From Hwanghaeella grinnelliae (GTDB lineage Bacteria; Pseudomonadota; Alphaproteobacteria; UBA8366; Aestuariispiraceae): a DNA stretch of 64,000 nt. The stretch spans positions 496,001-560,000 of the forward strand of contig NZ_SADE01000001.1 of NCBI RefSeq assembly GCF_004005845.1, written 5' to 3'. The notes under the pieces are model-generated. The model saw only the letters and a list, made by a program, of their open reading frames with translations, was not told the DNA's origin and did no database searches. Below, one piece after another: positions 34,018-43,091 of this stretch (position 1 is its first letter; the number at the start of each line of letters is the position of its first letter). A program made the position numbers and the translations under genes.

Positions 34018-34647
34018 ATGACAATTTCGGTTAAGCCCCGTGCATACTTGGTCTCAGCTCTGCTGCTGGCCGTTCCCTTGGTATCCTGCCAGTCCACATC
34101 GCCGCGGAAACCGCCGACGGAAACCCAGGCGGTGACGACTGACCCGGCACCGGCAACGCCGGATTCCGCCGATGCCCCTGAAAAAACGCCGAAAACGGTG
34201 CAACAGGCTGCTGTGGAAGAAACAGAGCCCCCTGTCGCGCAATCGAACACAACCCAGCCGGTGACCCGGGTGAATCCGGAATCAGAGCTCATTTTCCTGG
34301 ATTTTGCCGGTTTCGACGAGGATCTGTCCCGCGAGATGGCCGCCGACAAATCGATGATCGCGGTGGATGTTCCCGCAGCCTTCAGCCTGAACGACGTGCC
34401 GGAGCGTCTGGATCGATGGTTTTCCAAGGTGAAGGAAAGCGGCGGGGACGTGCAGGCGCGCGAGAAATTGAGTGAGGATGAGCGGCAAACGCGCGGCATC
34501 GTTGGTGTTTTGCTGGATATCGCCGTTTCGGCCTTCAAGGCGCACGAAGCAGAAGAAATGTTGCGTCCGGCACAGGACTACAACGTCCTGGTCGAATACA
34601 ACAAAGATACCGGCAAGGCCGATCGGGTCCTGTTCTATCGGCGATAG
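34018..34647 (+). CDS. Hypothetical lipoprotein A (paralogue of the lipoprotein at 37067-37645)
   Basis: A 209-residue predicted lipoprotein. The signal MTISVKPRAYLVSALLLAVP ends in the lipobox LVSC. A Pro/Thr-rich linker (about 25-90) follows, then a globular domain with LNDVPERLDRWFSKVKESGG and a C-terminal YNVLVEYNKDTGKADRVLFY. The same order of motifs occurs in the gene at 37067, so the two are paralogues. The ATG at 34018 has GGAG upstream. Family and function are not recognised. It begins a likely four-gene envelope operon. Confidence 0.75.
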   Translation: MTISVKPRAYLVSALLLAVPLVSCQSTSPRKPPTETQAVTTDPAPATPDSADAPEKTPKTVQQAAVEETEPPVAQSNTTQPVTRVNPESELIFLDFAGFDEDLSREMAADKSMIAVDVPAAFSLNDVPERLDRWFSKVKESGGDVQAREKLSEDERQTRGIVGVLLDIAVSAFKAHEAEEMLRPAQDYNVLVEYNKDTGKADRVLFYRR

Positions 34648-34671
34648 GTCGGGTGCAATGAGTACTCCAAG

Positions 34672-36390
34672 ATGGTGGTAAGACTTCCTTCCCTGAATTG
34701 GTTCGCGGCAGTTTCGGCAGCCGGGCTTATTCTCGCGGCCGGCGTTATCCTGCCCGCCGTTGCGCAATCGGCGGCCGATCAGCCCGGAACCGGATTGTTG
34801 CGGGAAGATCCGGTGCAGTACGAACGGTTTCGATCGGTACCGGCCTATCGCGATTATCTGCCGGACAGAGTCGATCTTTCAGACATGTTTCCGGAAGCCG
34901 GCAACCAAGGCACGCAGGGATCCTGCACCGCATGGTCGGTATCATATGGGTTGCGCGGTTTTTACCGGAATGTCGAAACGCAGTCCCGCCCGGCACGCGG
35001 TTTAAGCCCCGGCTTTGTCTACAATCAATTGAAGACCGACAGAAGCGACTGTGCGGAGCCGATCCGGATTTCCGATGCACTGAAGTTCCTGGAAAAACGC
35101 GGAACCGTGCCGTTCGATCAATTTCCTTATCGCGAGAATGCCTGTTCCGATTTGCCTGATCCGGCGCTGCAATCACTGGCGCAACAGAACCGTATCGATG
35201 GTTGGCGGCGGCTTGAGCACGACAGGTTGGACGATATCAAAGGCCAACTGGCCAGCGGCAATCCTGTGGTGATCGGCATGCTGGTCGACGAGTCGTTGGT
35301 CGACCTCAAACAAGGTGAGGTCTATGACCAACAAGTCGCCGGCGCGCCGGACTTCGTTCATGCCATGGTCCTGGTCGGGTATGATGAGGAAAAGCGCGCC
35401 TTTCGGGCATTCAACAGTTGGGGACGGGAATGGGCCGACCAAGGCCTGGGCTGGCTGAGTTATCGGTCGATTTTCTCCGATCTAGACTCTGCCTTCGTAG
35501 CCGAGGTGGCGGATTTTTCCGACGCAAAATTGGCCGCCGCGCGGGAGGTCGTCGCGGCCGCCAATGCCGCGGCAGTCAATGAACCGGCCCAGCAGACCAT
35601 ATCCCCGCCCGCGGTCGAGCCGGCAGCGACCGAACCGACCGTCGGTCAGAACACCAGCGAACCGAACATGGTACAGGGCTTGGCGCAGAAACCGGCCGTG
35701 ACCAGCGGGCAATGGAAAGCCGACTTGGCGGTTGTTGCCGGCGGTTTCGAATGCGCCAATCTTTCCATGGAAATCAAGGATGGGGCGCTTCGAACCCTGA
35801 ACGGCTATGTCGCGGTGGAGGAGGACTTGGCGCAACTGGGCCGGGTTCTGGCGAGCCATGCGGAAACACAGCAAGCGGCGCTGAAGGTTCGGGTCCGTCC
35901 CTGGCCGCAATGCGAGGCACTGAACACCTTCGCGCGGACCTTCGCGCGCCCCCAGGGATTGGCCATTGAAACGGTTGCCGTCGATCAAACAAAGACGTCG
36001 ACGTTCAAACAAGACGACTATCTGGGTATCCGTGTCACGACCCCGGATTTTCCCGCCTATTTGTACGTCACCTATCTGCAGTCCGGCGGCGACGCGGTTC
36101 ACCTGGTCGGGTGGCAGAAGGGTGATAAACAATATCCGGCCGGGACGGACGCCTTTTTCGGTTTGGATGAAAAAGCAGCCCGATTCCGCGTTTCCCCGCC
36201 GTTCGGGCGGGAAATGGTGATCGTCGTCGCATCCCGCGAGCCGCTTTTCGATCAAGGATATGATATTGTCGAGGAAGATCGGGCTTATTTGACGCGGTTT
36301 CGTCAACGGATGCTGGATATCGGCAAAGGAACCATAAAGGGCCGGTTTGCCGCGGGGGCCGCGTATCTGACGACGAAACCCGTGGAATGA
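34672..36390 (+). CDS. Exported papain-like (C1) cysteine peptidase with C-terminal DUF4384-like domain
   Basis: A 572-residue exported protein. A signal sequence (residues 10-32) precedes a C1 peptidase domain: oxyanion Q79 and catalytic C85 in GNQGTQGSCTAWSVSYG, a histidine in DFVHAMVLVGYD near 227, and an asparagine in FNSWGREWADQG near 245. A Pro/Thr/Glu-rich linker lies at about 290-345. The C-terminal part contains GIRVTTPDFPAYLYVTYLQ and VSPPFGREMVIVVASREP, typical of DUF4384 domains. The full triad suggests an active periplasmic or surface peptidase. Substrate unknown. It lies between a lipoprotein and an OmpA-type gene in one orientation. Confidence 0.87.
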   Translation: MVVRLPSLNWFAAVSAAGLILAAGVILPAVAQSAADQPGTGLLREDPVQYERFRSVPAYRDYLPDRVDLSDMFPEAGNQGTQGSCTAWSVSYGLRGFYRNVETQSRPARGLSPGFVYNQLKTDRSDCAEPIRISDALKFLEKRGTVPFDQFPYRENACSDLPDPALQSLAQQNRIDGWRRLEHDRLDDIKGQLASGNPVVIGMLVDESLVDLKQGEVYDQQVAGAPDFVHAMVLVGYDEEKRAFRAFNSWGREWADQGLGWLSYRSIFSDLDSAFVAEVADFSDAKLAAAREVVAAANAAAVNEPAQQTISPPAVEPAATEPTVGQNTSEPNMVQGLAQKPAVTSGQWKADLAVVAGGFECANLSMEIKDGALRTLNGYVAVEEDLAQLGRVLASHAETQQAALKVRVRPWPQCEALNTFARTFARPQGLAIETVAVDQTKTSTFKQDDYLGIRVTTPDFPAYLYVTYLQSGGDAVHLVGWQKGDKQYPAGTDAFFGLDEKAARFRVSPPFGREMVIVVASREPLFDQGYDIVEEDRAYLTRFRQRMLDIGKGTIKGRFAAGAAYLTTKPVE

Positions 36391-36455
36391 CCGTGTGAAG
36401 CGGCGGCAAGTCGAGACCGTCCGAAACGGTCTGCGACGCCAGGAGGAAATATCGG

Positions 36456-37070
36456 ATGAAAGTCTTAGAAACACGGCGGAATCCCATTCAGCAAAGGCTT
36501 GGGCCAGCTTTCGTGGTGGCGGCATTTGTGTTGTTGATCTTTTGGTCCCCTGCGCAGGCGCAGGGCGTCGTGCAGGACCCAAGCGTGGAGGACCTGATCC
36601 GACAATTGAAGCCGGCGGAAGGTCAGGCAAAGCCGGTATTCCGCAGCCTGGGCGCCGCGACGCGCGGCATCCAAGTCGAACTGCCCGGCGGTTCCGGTGA
36701 CAGCGCGGACCAACCAGCGGCGCCGACCGTGAATCTCAGCATCGAATTCGACTTCAATTCCCATACGCTGACGCCGAAAGGGAAACAGGCGCTGTCCACT
36801 TTGGGCGAGGCGCTCGTGTCGAATGAACTGGAGGAATTCCACTTCCTGGTTGCAGGGCATACCGACGCGGTCGGCGGCGACGACTACAATATGATCCTGT
36901 CTGAATTGCGGGCCCGCAGCGTCCGCGATTTCCTGGTTGGAACCTATGGAATCAAGTCGGACAGACTGGTCGCGCAAGGCTATGGGGAAACACGGCTGCT
37001 CAAACCCGATCAGCCGGATGCGGGCGAAAACAGGCGGGTGCAGATTACCAATCTGGGGGCCGAGGATTGA
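36456..37070 (+). CDS. OmpA-family peptidoglycan-binding protein
   Basis: A 204-residue exported protein. After a signal sequence (about residues 15-38) and a linker comes an OmpA/MotB C-terminal domain: SIEFDFNSHTLTPKGKQ, then FLVAGHTDAVGGDDYN, LRARSVRDFLVG, and VAQGYGETRLL. The domain binds diaminopimelate-type peptidoglycan and anchors envelope complexes. A GGAGG ribosome site precedes the ATG. The stop overlaps the TTG start of the next gene. Confidence 0.92.
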   Translation: MKVLETRRNPIQQRLGPAFVVAAFVLLIFWSPAQAQGVVQDPSVEDLIRQLKPAEGQAKPVFRSLGAATRGIQVELPGGSGDSADQPAAPTVNLSIEFDFNSHTLTPKGKQALSTLGEALVSNELEEFHFLVAGHTDAVGGDDYNMILSELRARSVRDFLVGTYGIKSDRLVAQGYGETRLLKPDQPDAGENRRVQITNLGAED

Positions 37071-37645
37071 TCACCCCCGCATTGTGCGCCTGGGTGAGGA
37101 CGTTTACTGCGGTCGTGCTTCTCTGTCTGCTGGCTTCCTGCAACACGACCGGAAAACCGTCCGCACAATCAGGGCCGGCGCCTAAGACGGCGGCGGCCGC
37201 GGATGTGGCCACGTCCGACAATGTGAGGCTCGACAATGTGACGCCGGAAGAGACAACAGAGCCGGGGAACGGGCCCGAGGAACTGATCTACGACCCGGAT
37301 AGCCTGACTTTCGATATCAGCCTTTCCGCCGCGCTGCGGGCGGCCGACAATGTTTTGTTCCTGCGAACTCCGGCGAATGTGAACCTGAACGAGATACCCG
37401 ACGATTTGGACAAGTGGCTGTCCCGCATTCGTGACAATGGCGGAACCGTCAAAGCGGCGCCCTTACCGCCCGGCGGCAGGCCGAACCGGTCGTTGCTGGG
37501 AATCCTGATCGACGTTGTGCTGTTCTTTGTCGGACTGGCGAAGGATGAAATCATCTTTTCAGCCGTCGATGACTTCGACGCCGTGATGTATTTCGATAAG
37601 CCGACCGGTGATGTGAAATGGATCGTCTTCACCAGAAGCCGATAG
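37067..37645 (+). CDS. Hypothetical lipoprotein B (paralogue of the lipoprotein at 34018-34647)
   Basis: A 192-residue predicted lipoprotein with an unusual TTG start that overlaps the OmpA-type gene's TGA (TTGA) and has GAGG upstream. The signal ends in the lipobox LLASC. The domain includes LNEIPDDLDKWLSRIRDNGG, a glycine/proline turn, the hydrophobic LLGILIDVVLFFVG and FDKPTGDVKWIVFTR. The same pattern in the 34018 gene shows common ancestry. It closes a module in which two related lipoproteins bracket a peptidase and an OmpA-type protein. Confidence 0.75.
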   Translation: MITPALCAWVRTFTAVVLLCLLASCNTTGKPSAQSGPAPKTAAAADVATSDNVRLDNVTPEETTEPGNGPEELIYDPDSLTFDISLSAALRAADNVLFLRTPANVNLNEIPDDLDKWLSRIRDNGGTVKAAPLPPGGRPNRSLLGILIDVVLFFVGLAKDEIIFSAVDDFDAVMYFDKPTGDVKWIVFTRSR

Positions 37646-37657
37646 GCGCAAAACGGT

Positions 37658-38107
37658 CTAGTTTTTTCGCACCCAGGTGCCGTCGTCGTTCTGTACGAAT
37701 TCGCCCGGCAGGCTCTTGTCGATGAATTTTTTTCCGGCGACGAGTTCTACGGTTTTCAATGGCGCGTTGTGACGGCTGGCGATGGCGTTGAATTCCAGCA
37801 GCCGGTCTTCGTTAGCCTGTTGGACGATCTCGGCGATGTCGGATGGTGCGTCCGGCCGAACCAGGGCGAGGTAACCGTCAGAGCGTTCGCCGATCCAACC
37901 GGCCCGTTTCGCAAGTGGGATAGCCGGTTCGGCCGCCAGCCCATCGACATCCCGTTCGACTTTCAGGTTCACTTCCTGGGTGATGTTGATATCGACCTTC
38001 AGGTGGATCGGCTTGTCGGGGGCTTCCACCTTCACGGTGGGCGTGCAGCCGCCGATACCCAGCGCCAAGGCTGTCGAGACAAACCCGATGTATAGGTATC
38101 GTTTCAT
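37658..38107 (-). CDS. YnbE-YdbL fusion lipoprotein
   Basis: A 149-residue protein joining two families usually encoded by separate genes. Residues 1-55 are YnbE-like: a signal with lipobox GIGGC, then TPTVKVEAPDKPIHLKVDIN and ITQEVNLKVERDVDGL. Residues 62-149 are YdbL/DUF1318-like: AGWIGERSDGYLALVRP, then EIVQQANEDRLLEFNAIA and GEFVQNDDGTWVRKN. In E. coli, YnbE (outer-membrane lipoprotein) and YdbL act with YdbH in phospholipid transport between membranes. The ydbH-like gene lies just upstream on the same strand. Confidence 0.85.
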   Translation of the reverse strand: MKRYLYIGFVSTALALGIGGCTPTVKVEAPDKPIHLKVDINITQEVNLKVERDVDGLAAEPAIPLAKRAGWIGERSDGYLALVRPDAPSDIAEIVQQANEDRLLEFNAIASRHNAPLKTVELVAGKKFIDKSLPGEFVQNDDGTWVRKN

Positions 38108-38130
38108 TCATCCCCCATTCGGCCTTGCGG

Positions 38131-41100
38131 TCATTCTATTTGTCCAAACCGGCGCATGCGCTCCAGAATTTGGCTCGGCACTTGGTATGTCGCCAGCCCG
38201 TCATTCATGATCGCGCCTAGTGGACCGTTTACGTTCACATCCAGAACCACCGGATATCCGTCCAGATAATCCGGATTGGCCCCTTCAACATGCAGGCCGA
38301 TACCCACACCGCCGCTCAAACCGCCGTCGATGTCGATCCGCAAATTCGAATATTGCAGGTTAGAGAGCACGTCGTCCACTGCGGTGGGCTCTTCTCCCTC
38401 TTCCAGAGATCTCTTGTACCGCAGAATGCCAGGACCGCGCGTCTCCAAATAGCCTTGCCGGACGGCGGGGCCTTCGACGGTGAAGTGGATCGGAAGTGTC
38501 CCGTCCAGGATGCCCTCGCCGGTGATGCCTTTGTCAGGCACCAATTCGGTCAATTTTTCCAGTCTTGCGCCTTTTACCGAAAGGTCGAGCGACTCCAACG
38601 GGGTGTCAGGCGCGATCTGGAAGGGGGCTATGGAAACCGTGCCGCCAGCCCAATTAAAGCTGAGTTTTTCCAAGTTGAAGCGGGATGTATCGCTTATGTC
38701 GAAAAGCGCGATCCCGTCGGTCAGGGGAAACCCCAAATCCAGAACCCCGACGGACAAAGCCTGATCCGGAGCGGTGGCGAAAGGATAGAAGGACGCGACG
38801 TCGATATTGGCGTTGACGGCCCGAGCGGACACTTGCTCCCCGGCGAATTCCATGCCGTCAAGCAGCAGCTGCCCAATCTGACTTTGTATACCGTCGCTGC
38901 CCGCGCAGACCTTTCCGGTCAGCCCCAATTGGCCGAACGACACCTCGCCCTGCAAGGGGATTGGTCCCGACCCCGGTAAGACGGCGGAACCGCGCCGGAT
39001 CAACAGGTCCGCGTTGCCGCATCCTTCACCGCCTTCCCAACTGGCCGATGCCGCACCCAGCAATTGACCAGCGGGTCGGGAGACAACGCCCTGTAAAATG
39101 CTGGTGACATCGGAGAATTTGTTCACGCCCAGACCGAATACGAAGGGGTGGAGCCGAAACGTCGCATCGCCTTTTCGCGTGGACAGTCTGTGTTCCGCAT
39201 CCCACTCCAATATCAACGGCGTGTTACGAGGGATGACCTTGCCCGACGCCACCAACCTATCCTGCTTGGACGCGGTCGATTTAACTGTCAGTTCCAGTGG
39301 AGCGAAGAGGCGTGGCTTGCGCAAATCCGACACCGTCGCCGCAAGCGTGACGCCAAGTTCCTTGCCGGCGTTTTCGCCGGCGGCGGCAAGCCGAAATTCG
39401 TCGATGCGCAGCAGGGAGGACGGCAGAGTAACAGCGCCCAACGATATATCGGAGGTGACACCGACCGTTCCATCCGGTGAGAGGTGGGCATGCAAGACGG
39501 CTTCGTTGTTCTTGCCGTTCAGGCGTGCCCGCCAACCGTCTTTGCCTGTCATAACAATGTCGCGGCCCAGCATCGACAACCGAGCATTCATCGATGCCGT
39601 GGCCAAGTCGCCGGCCGGGCCCGTTGTTATGGTCAGGAAGTCGCCACCGTCTTCCCGCAGGCAAAGGCGCATGGTTCGCATGTCGATTTGGAAATCGCCG
39701 CTGAGAAGTTTCGGAACCAGAAATTCAGCGCAATCCCGAATGCGCAGGGTCAGCCTGTCCGGCGCAATTTGCCAGGACAGTGGAATGCTGACCTTTCCAG
39801 ATGGAATGTAAAGGGTGTCGCGGTTACCGCCAGACAGCGCCGCCGTCAGATCCGCCAATCCGGATCCACCCGACTCGGTGGCGCTGGCGGTCGCGTCGAG
39901 TGTCACGTCGGTCAGGGTGACGTCATCGATCACGGCGCTGTCCATCGATAGGCTCAGGGCGTCGGCCGTCAGATCGAAAATGCCGGCCCGTGGGTCCAGG
40001 ATCACCGATGCCGAAAGCGCAGTATCCAGGGCGGGCAAGGCACCGCCTTCCAGTCGGACGGCGCCATCAAACCGGCTTTTCTGCAGAATTTGGCCTGGGT
40101 CTAGGATCAGCAAGGGCGTCGCATCCGTTTGCGATATTGAGACGAGCAAGGGGGTCACCGGTCCCGGTTGGCCCAGCGGGCCCAGCATTGTCAGCCAATC
40201 TTCCGCATCGATGGGGGACAGGGAAGCCTGTATGCCTTTCGGCACCTGGACCGCGATACGGCCATCCCCTGTTCGTTCCAAGCTTATCGCTGCCTTCATA
40301 TCCGCGCGGCCCGGCAGGGCAGGGGATTCTATTTCGCTTCCCTCCAATTCGATGGCTAGGGACGGGAAGCCCTTGGCGAGGGCAAGCAGCCCATCCACAC
40401 CGGCCAGCGATTGCAGGTTTCCAACGCGATCGTCGAGAGACACGTGAAGCCTGGCGGCACCATGGGTCAGGGGCACAGGCAGTAACCCGGACGGGAACAG
40501 CGCCGCGTCCGATGCCGACAGTGAAACATCGATGGCGATCGGTTGCGCGGCAAGCGGTTCGGCGAGCGAGGCGGCAATATCCAGGCTGGCTTTCAGCCCA
40601 TGTTTCTCGTCCGCGGCAAGAAGACTGGCCGTCATGCGGTTCTGGCGGATCGAAACGGTCATGTTTCCCGAGGTCGCAAGACCGAAAGGAAGGGACACTT
40701 TCGATACCCGGAGGTCGCCGACTGCTTGCAGCGCGGATAAATCGTCCAGCGGTGTTTCCAGGGAAAGGTTGCCGTCCTGCGCCGTGACTTCGTAGCCTTG
40801 GACCGCCGCACGGCCGTTTGCCAGTTGCATCCCAGCGGTCAGTTTGCCGTCCCCGGAAACCGTTGCTTCGACGTCCGCTGTCAGGCTGAGTTCCGGGCTT
40901 GCTACGGAAATCCGTCCTGGGCCGATATCAAGGCCGCCCGATGGGTTGCGCTGAACCGTTCCATTGATCGTGATGGCGGCTATGGTGCCGGCGTCCTTCA
41001 CCAACACGACCCGTGCATTGCCAAGGGTGAGTTTTCGGAAAGGCCAGTTTAAGGAGCCGATCGCGATTTCCTCGTCCGTCTCTTCCGTTGCACCGTAGAC

Positions 41101-41421
41101 GAATGGGTCCAGTTCCCCGAAGGAAAGGCCCTGATCGCGCTGAATGACGGTCAATTCAAGATCGTCCACGGCAATTTCGCCGACTTCACCGTCGATCAAT
41201 TCCCGCCAGGTGAACACGGCTGAAATGCGGGGTATCTTCAATGCGCCTTCACGGCCGATTCGGATGCCTTCCAAGGTGACCGTTTCCAGCGACAGATCGC
41301 GGAGTTCGAAGTCGACTTCGGGTAGGCCGTTTTCGCGCAATACCTTTTGGGCCCAATCGACGACGACACCCGGACCCTGCCATGCCAGATAGCCAGCACA
41401 AACGGCCAGCACGAAGATCAA
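38131..41421 (-). CDS. ydbH: YdbH-like intermembrane phospholipid transport protein (AsmA-like)
   Basis: A protein of at least 1096 residues with a membrane anchor at its N-terminus (LIFVLAVCAGYLAW) and a long beta-rich body of repeated strands. This is the bridge-like AsmA clan layout shared with TamB, YhdP and YdbH. The C-terminal region (LEKLTELVPDKGITGEGILDG, then GVGIGLHVEGANPDYLDGYP) matches the conserved end of YdbH proteins. The first standard start is TTG at 41421, but the frame is open for 21 more codons and adds a basic stretch before the helix, so a CTG at 41484 overlapping the upstream stop may be the true start. It forms an operon with the YnbE-YdbL fusion. Confidence 0.85.
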   Translation of the reverse strand: MIFVLAVCAGYLAWQGPGVVVDWAQKVLRENGLPEVDFELRDLSLETVTLEGIRIGREGALKIPRISAVFTWRELIDGEVGEIAVDDLELTVIQRDQGLSFGELDPFVYGATEETDEEIAIGSLNWPFRKLTLGNARVVLVKDAGTIAAITINGTVQRNPSGGLDIGPGRISVASPELSLTADVEATVSGDGKLTAGMQLANGRAAVQGYEVTAQDGNLSLETPLDDLSALQAVGDLRVSKVSLPFGLATSGNMTVSIRQNRMTASLLAADEKHGLKASLDIAASLAEPLAAQPIAIDVSLSASDAALFPSGLLPVPLTHGAARLHVSLDDRVGNLQSLAGVDGLLALAKGFPSLAIELEGSEIESPALPGRADMKAAISLERTGDGRIAVQVPKGIQASLSPIDAEDWLTMLGPLGQPGPVTPLLVSISQTDATPLLILDPGQILQKSRFDGAVRLEGGALPALDTALSASVILDPRAGIFDLTADALSLSMDSAVIDDVTLTDVTLDATASATESGGSGLADLTAALSGGNRDTLYIPSGKVSIPLSWQIAPDRLTLRIRDCAEFLVPKLLSGDFQIDMRTMRLCLREDGGDFLTITTGPAGDLATASMNARLSMLGRDIVMTGKDGWRARLNGKNNEAVLHAHLSPDGTVGVTSDISLGAVTLPSSLLRIDEFRLAAAGENAGKELGVTLAATVSDLRKPRLFAPLELTVKSTASKQDRLVASGKVIPRNTPLILEWDAEHRLSTRKGDATFRLHPFVFGLGVNKFSDVTSILQGVVSRPAGQLLGAASASWEGGEGCGNADLLIRRGSAVLPGSGPIPLQGEVSFGQLGLTGKVCAGSDGIQSQIGQLLLDGMEFAGEQVSARAVNANIDVASFYPFATAPDQALSVGVLDLGFPLTDGIALFDISDTSRFNLEKLSFNWAGGTVSIAPFQIAPDTPLESLDLSVKGARLEKLTELVPDKGITGEGILDGTLPIHFTVEGPAVRQGYLETRGPGILRYKRSLEEGEEPTAVDDVLSNLQYSNLRIDIDGGLSGGVGIGLHVEGANPDYLDGYPVVLDVNVNGPLGAIMNDGLATYQVPSQILERMRRFGQIE

Positions 41422-41480
41422 GGTCAGGAAGCCCCGAAAAAGGAACTTGCGGCCACCCCTGGCCGGCTTTTCGGAACGGG

Positions 41481-42221
41481 TCAGAATTTACCGGCCTTCC
41501 CCAACCCTTCCAGCAAGCGATCGACATCCGCTGTCAGTGCAAGCAGCATGGCTTGGTTGGGGCATCCGTTTTCTGACATCCAGGCCGCCGTATGCATGCG
41601 TGTCGGCAGGGTGGCCGGAACCCGCAGCAAGGTCAGGTCCACGGCCGGACCGCTGCTAATGGCCAGGTTATAGGATTGACCGTTCCGTCGCGGCAGATCC
41701 ACCGGCCAGTTGAGCACGGTATCGCCACGGTTCCACTTTACGGCGGCTTCGCCTTCCGGTGAGGTGAACAGGACCCTGTCGTCCCGGTCGGTCGAGTCAC
41801 GCCAAAGGCTCAGATTGTCCGGGTCGTCGAAACAATAATTGCCGCCTTCGGCGGGAACATAGTCCCATGGCGCCGGTGTCGCCGTTCCGAAGGTCCGGTA
41901 GGTCCGGATGGCGGTTCCGACCCGGTTGGACTTGAACAGCGCTGCCATCTTTTGGACCAGAGCCGCCTCACCCTCATCGGTTGGCGACTCCACGATGCCT
42001 TGGAAGGGACCGACGACCTCGATCTTCTCGCCCGCCTCGTTGACCAATGTGACACGTGTCTCAGCCCCCAGGAACAGGCCGGCCTCCGCCTCCAGCACAT
42101 CGCCCCGGCGCAGGTCGCTGTCCCCCGCGACATCCAGGACGACAAGGGTGTTCGCCGCCGCAATGCCGGCGGGCATGGCCATTATCGATACCAGAAGTGC
42201 CGCCAGAATGGATTGCCGCAT
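41481..42221 (-). CDS. Exported protein with FecR-like N-terminal domain
   Basis: A 246-residue secreted protein. A signal peptide (MRQSILAALLVSIMAMPAG ending AAA) is followed by LRRGDVLEAEAGLFLG, TRVTLVNEAGEKIEV and VGPFQG, a pattern of FecR-like beta sandwiches. The second half contains DNLSLWRDSTDRDDRVLF and VLNWPVDLPRRNGQSYNLAI, a second beta domain. I chose the ATG at 42221 for its AGGGGA; the frame continues upstream. Function unknown. It overlaps or abuts the ydbH-like gene, hinting at a link to envelope maintenance. Confidence 0.72.
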   Translation of the reverse strand: MRQSILAALLVSIMAMPAGIAAANTLVVLDVAGDSDLRRGDVLEAEAGLFLGAETRVTLVNEAGEKIEVVGPFQGIVESPTDEGEAALVQKMAALFKSNRVGTAIRTYRTFGTATPAPWDYVPAEGGNYCFDDPDNLSLWRDSTDRDDRVLFTSPEGEAAVKWNRGDTVLNWPVDLPRRNGQSYNLAISSGPAVDLTLLRVPATLPTRMHTAAWMSENGCPNQAMLLALTADVDRLLEGLGKAGKF

Positions 42222-42380
42222 CGCTCTGTCCCCTGTCCTGTATCGTCTGCCGCGTTCTTGTTTTATCGGCGGGTTATCGGTTGCGCGCCGGAATTTGCGG
42301 AACAGTGTACTCCAGTAGAACGAAATACGGAATTCTCCCTGCGAGGCTTGCGCCACGCGGAAGACTAGCCATATGACAAA

Positions 42381-42404
42381 ACACATAGTAAAATGCATAT
42401 GTGT
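42381..42404. promoter_or_regulatory. Inverted repeat upstream of soxW, possible SoxR operator
   Basis: A perfect 7-base inverted repeat (ACACATA and TATGTGT, 10-base gap) lies 27 bases before the soxW ATG in an A+T-rich promoter region. ArsR-family repressors such as SoxR bind sites of this general kind. Confidence 0.4.
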
Positions 42405-42430
42405 ATATAGAAAATGGCAGGGGTGGATCC

Positions 42431-43054
42431 ATGTACTCTCGGCGACAGTTTTTCAATTTGGCCGGCGCGGCGGCTTTGGCGGCGCCGATGGCGGGTTTGA
42501 GTACGGTAAAAAAGGCGGCCGCTGTGGAACTCTCCGACGACGGTCTGCACATCCAGGATTGGTTCATCGACAGTTTTCTGGACCTTTCTGAAGACCATGC
42601 AACGGCCGCTGCGGAAGGCCGGCATTTCGCGGTGATCATCGAACAGCGTGGTTGCCCTTATTGCCGGAAAACTCATGAGATCAATTTCGCGCATCCGAAG
42701 GTGCGGGACTATATCCCGGCGAATTTCGACGTGCTCCAGCTCAACCTACATGGCAGCAGACTGGTGACGGATTTCGACGGGGAAGAGTTGGAGGAACGGG
42801 ATATCGCCCGAAAGTGGCTGGTGAATTTTACGCCAACGATCGTCTTCTTCCCAATGAGTGCGGAAGCGGTTGCAGGCAAGTCCGGCCGCGACGCGGAGGC
42901 GGCGCGTCTGCCCGGGTACTTCCGCCCCTTCACCTTCATGCAGATGTTCAAATACGTGCAGGAAGAGAAATTCGCTGACAGCACATTCCAGCGGTACCTT
43001 GCCGATCGCGTGGCCGAGATGGAGGCGCAAGGCCTCGATCCCGCTGCATGGTAG
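42431..43054 (+). CDS. soxW: SoxW-like thioredoxin, Tat-exported
   Basis: A 207-residue periplasmic thioredoxin. The N-terminus has a twin-arginine signal ([18 protein letters not shown]). The thioredoxin-fold motif is [14 protein letters not shown] near residue 75, giving a CPYC redox pair, and a cis-proline follows in [11 protein letters not shown]. SoxW reduces periplasmic disulfides using electrons carried across the membrane by SoxV and helps keep the SoxYZ carrier cysteine active. The ATG at 42431 is preceded by AGGGGTGG. It starts a three-gene operon with two YeeE-type genes. Confidence 0.87.
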   Translation: MYSRRQFFNLAGAAALAAPMAGLSTVKKAAAVELSDDGLHIQDWFIDSFLDLSEDHATAAAEGRHFAVIIEQRGCPYCRKTHEINFAHPKVRDYIPANFDVLQLNLHGSRLVTDFDGEELEERDIARKWLVNFTPTIVFFPMSAEAVAGKSGRDAEAARLPGYFRPFTFMQMFKYVQEEKFADSTFQRYLADRVAEMEAQGLDPAAW

Positions 43055-43091
43055 GGACTGCCGGACCGCTGTTCATTTTATTGGAGATGTA

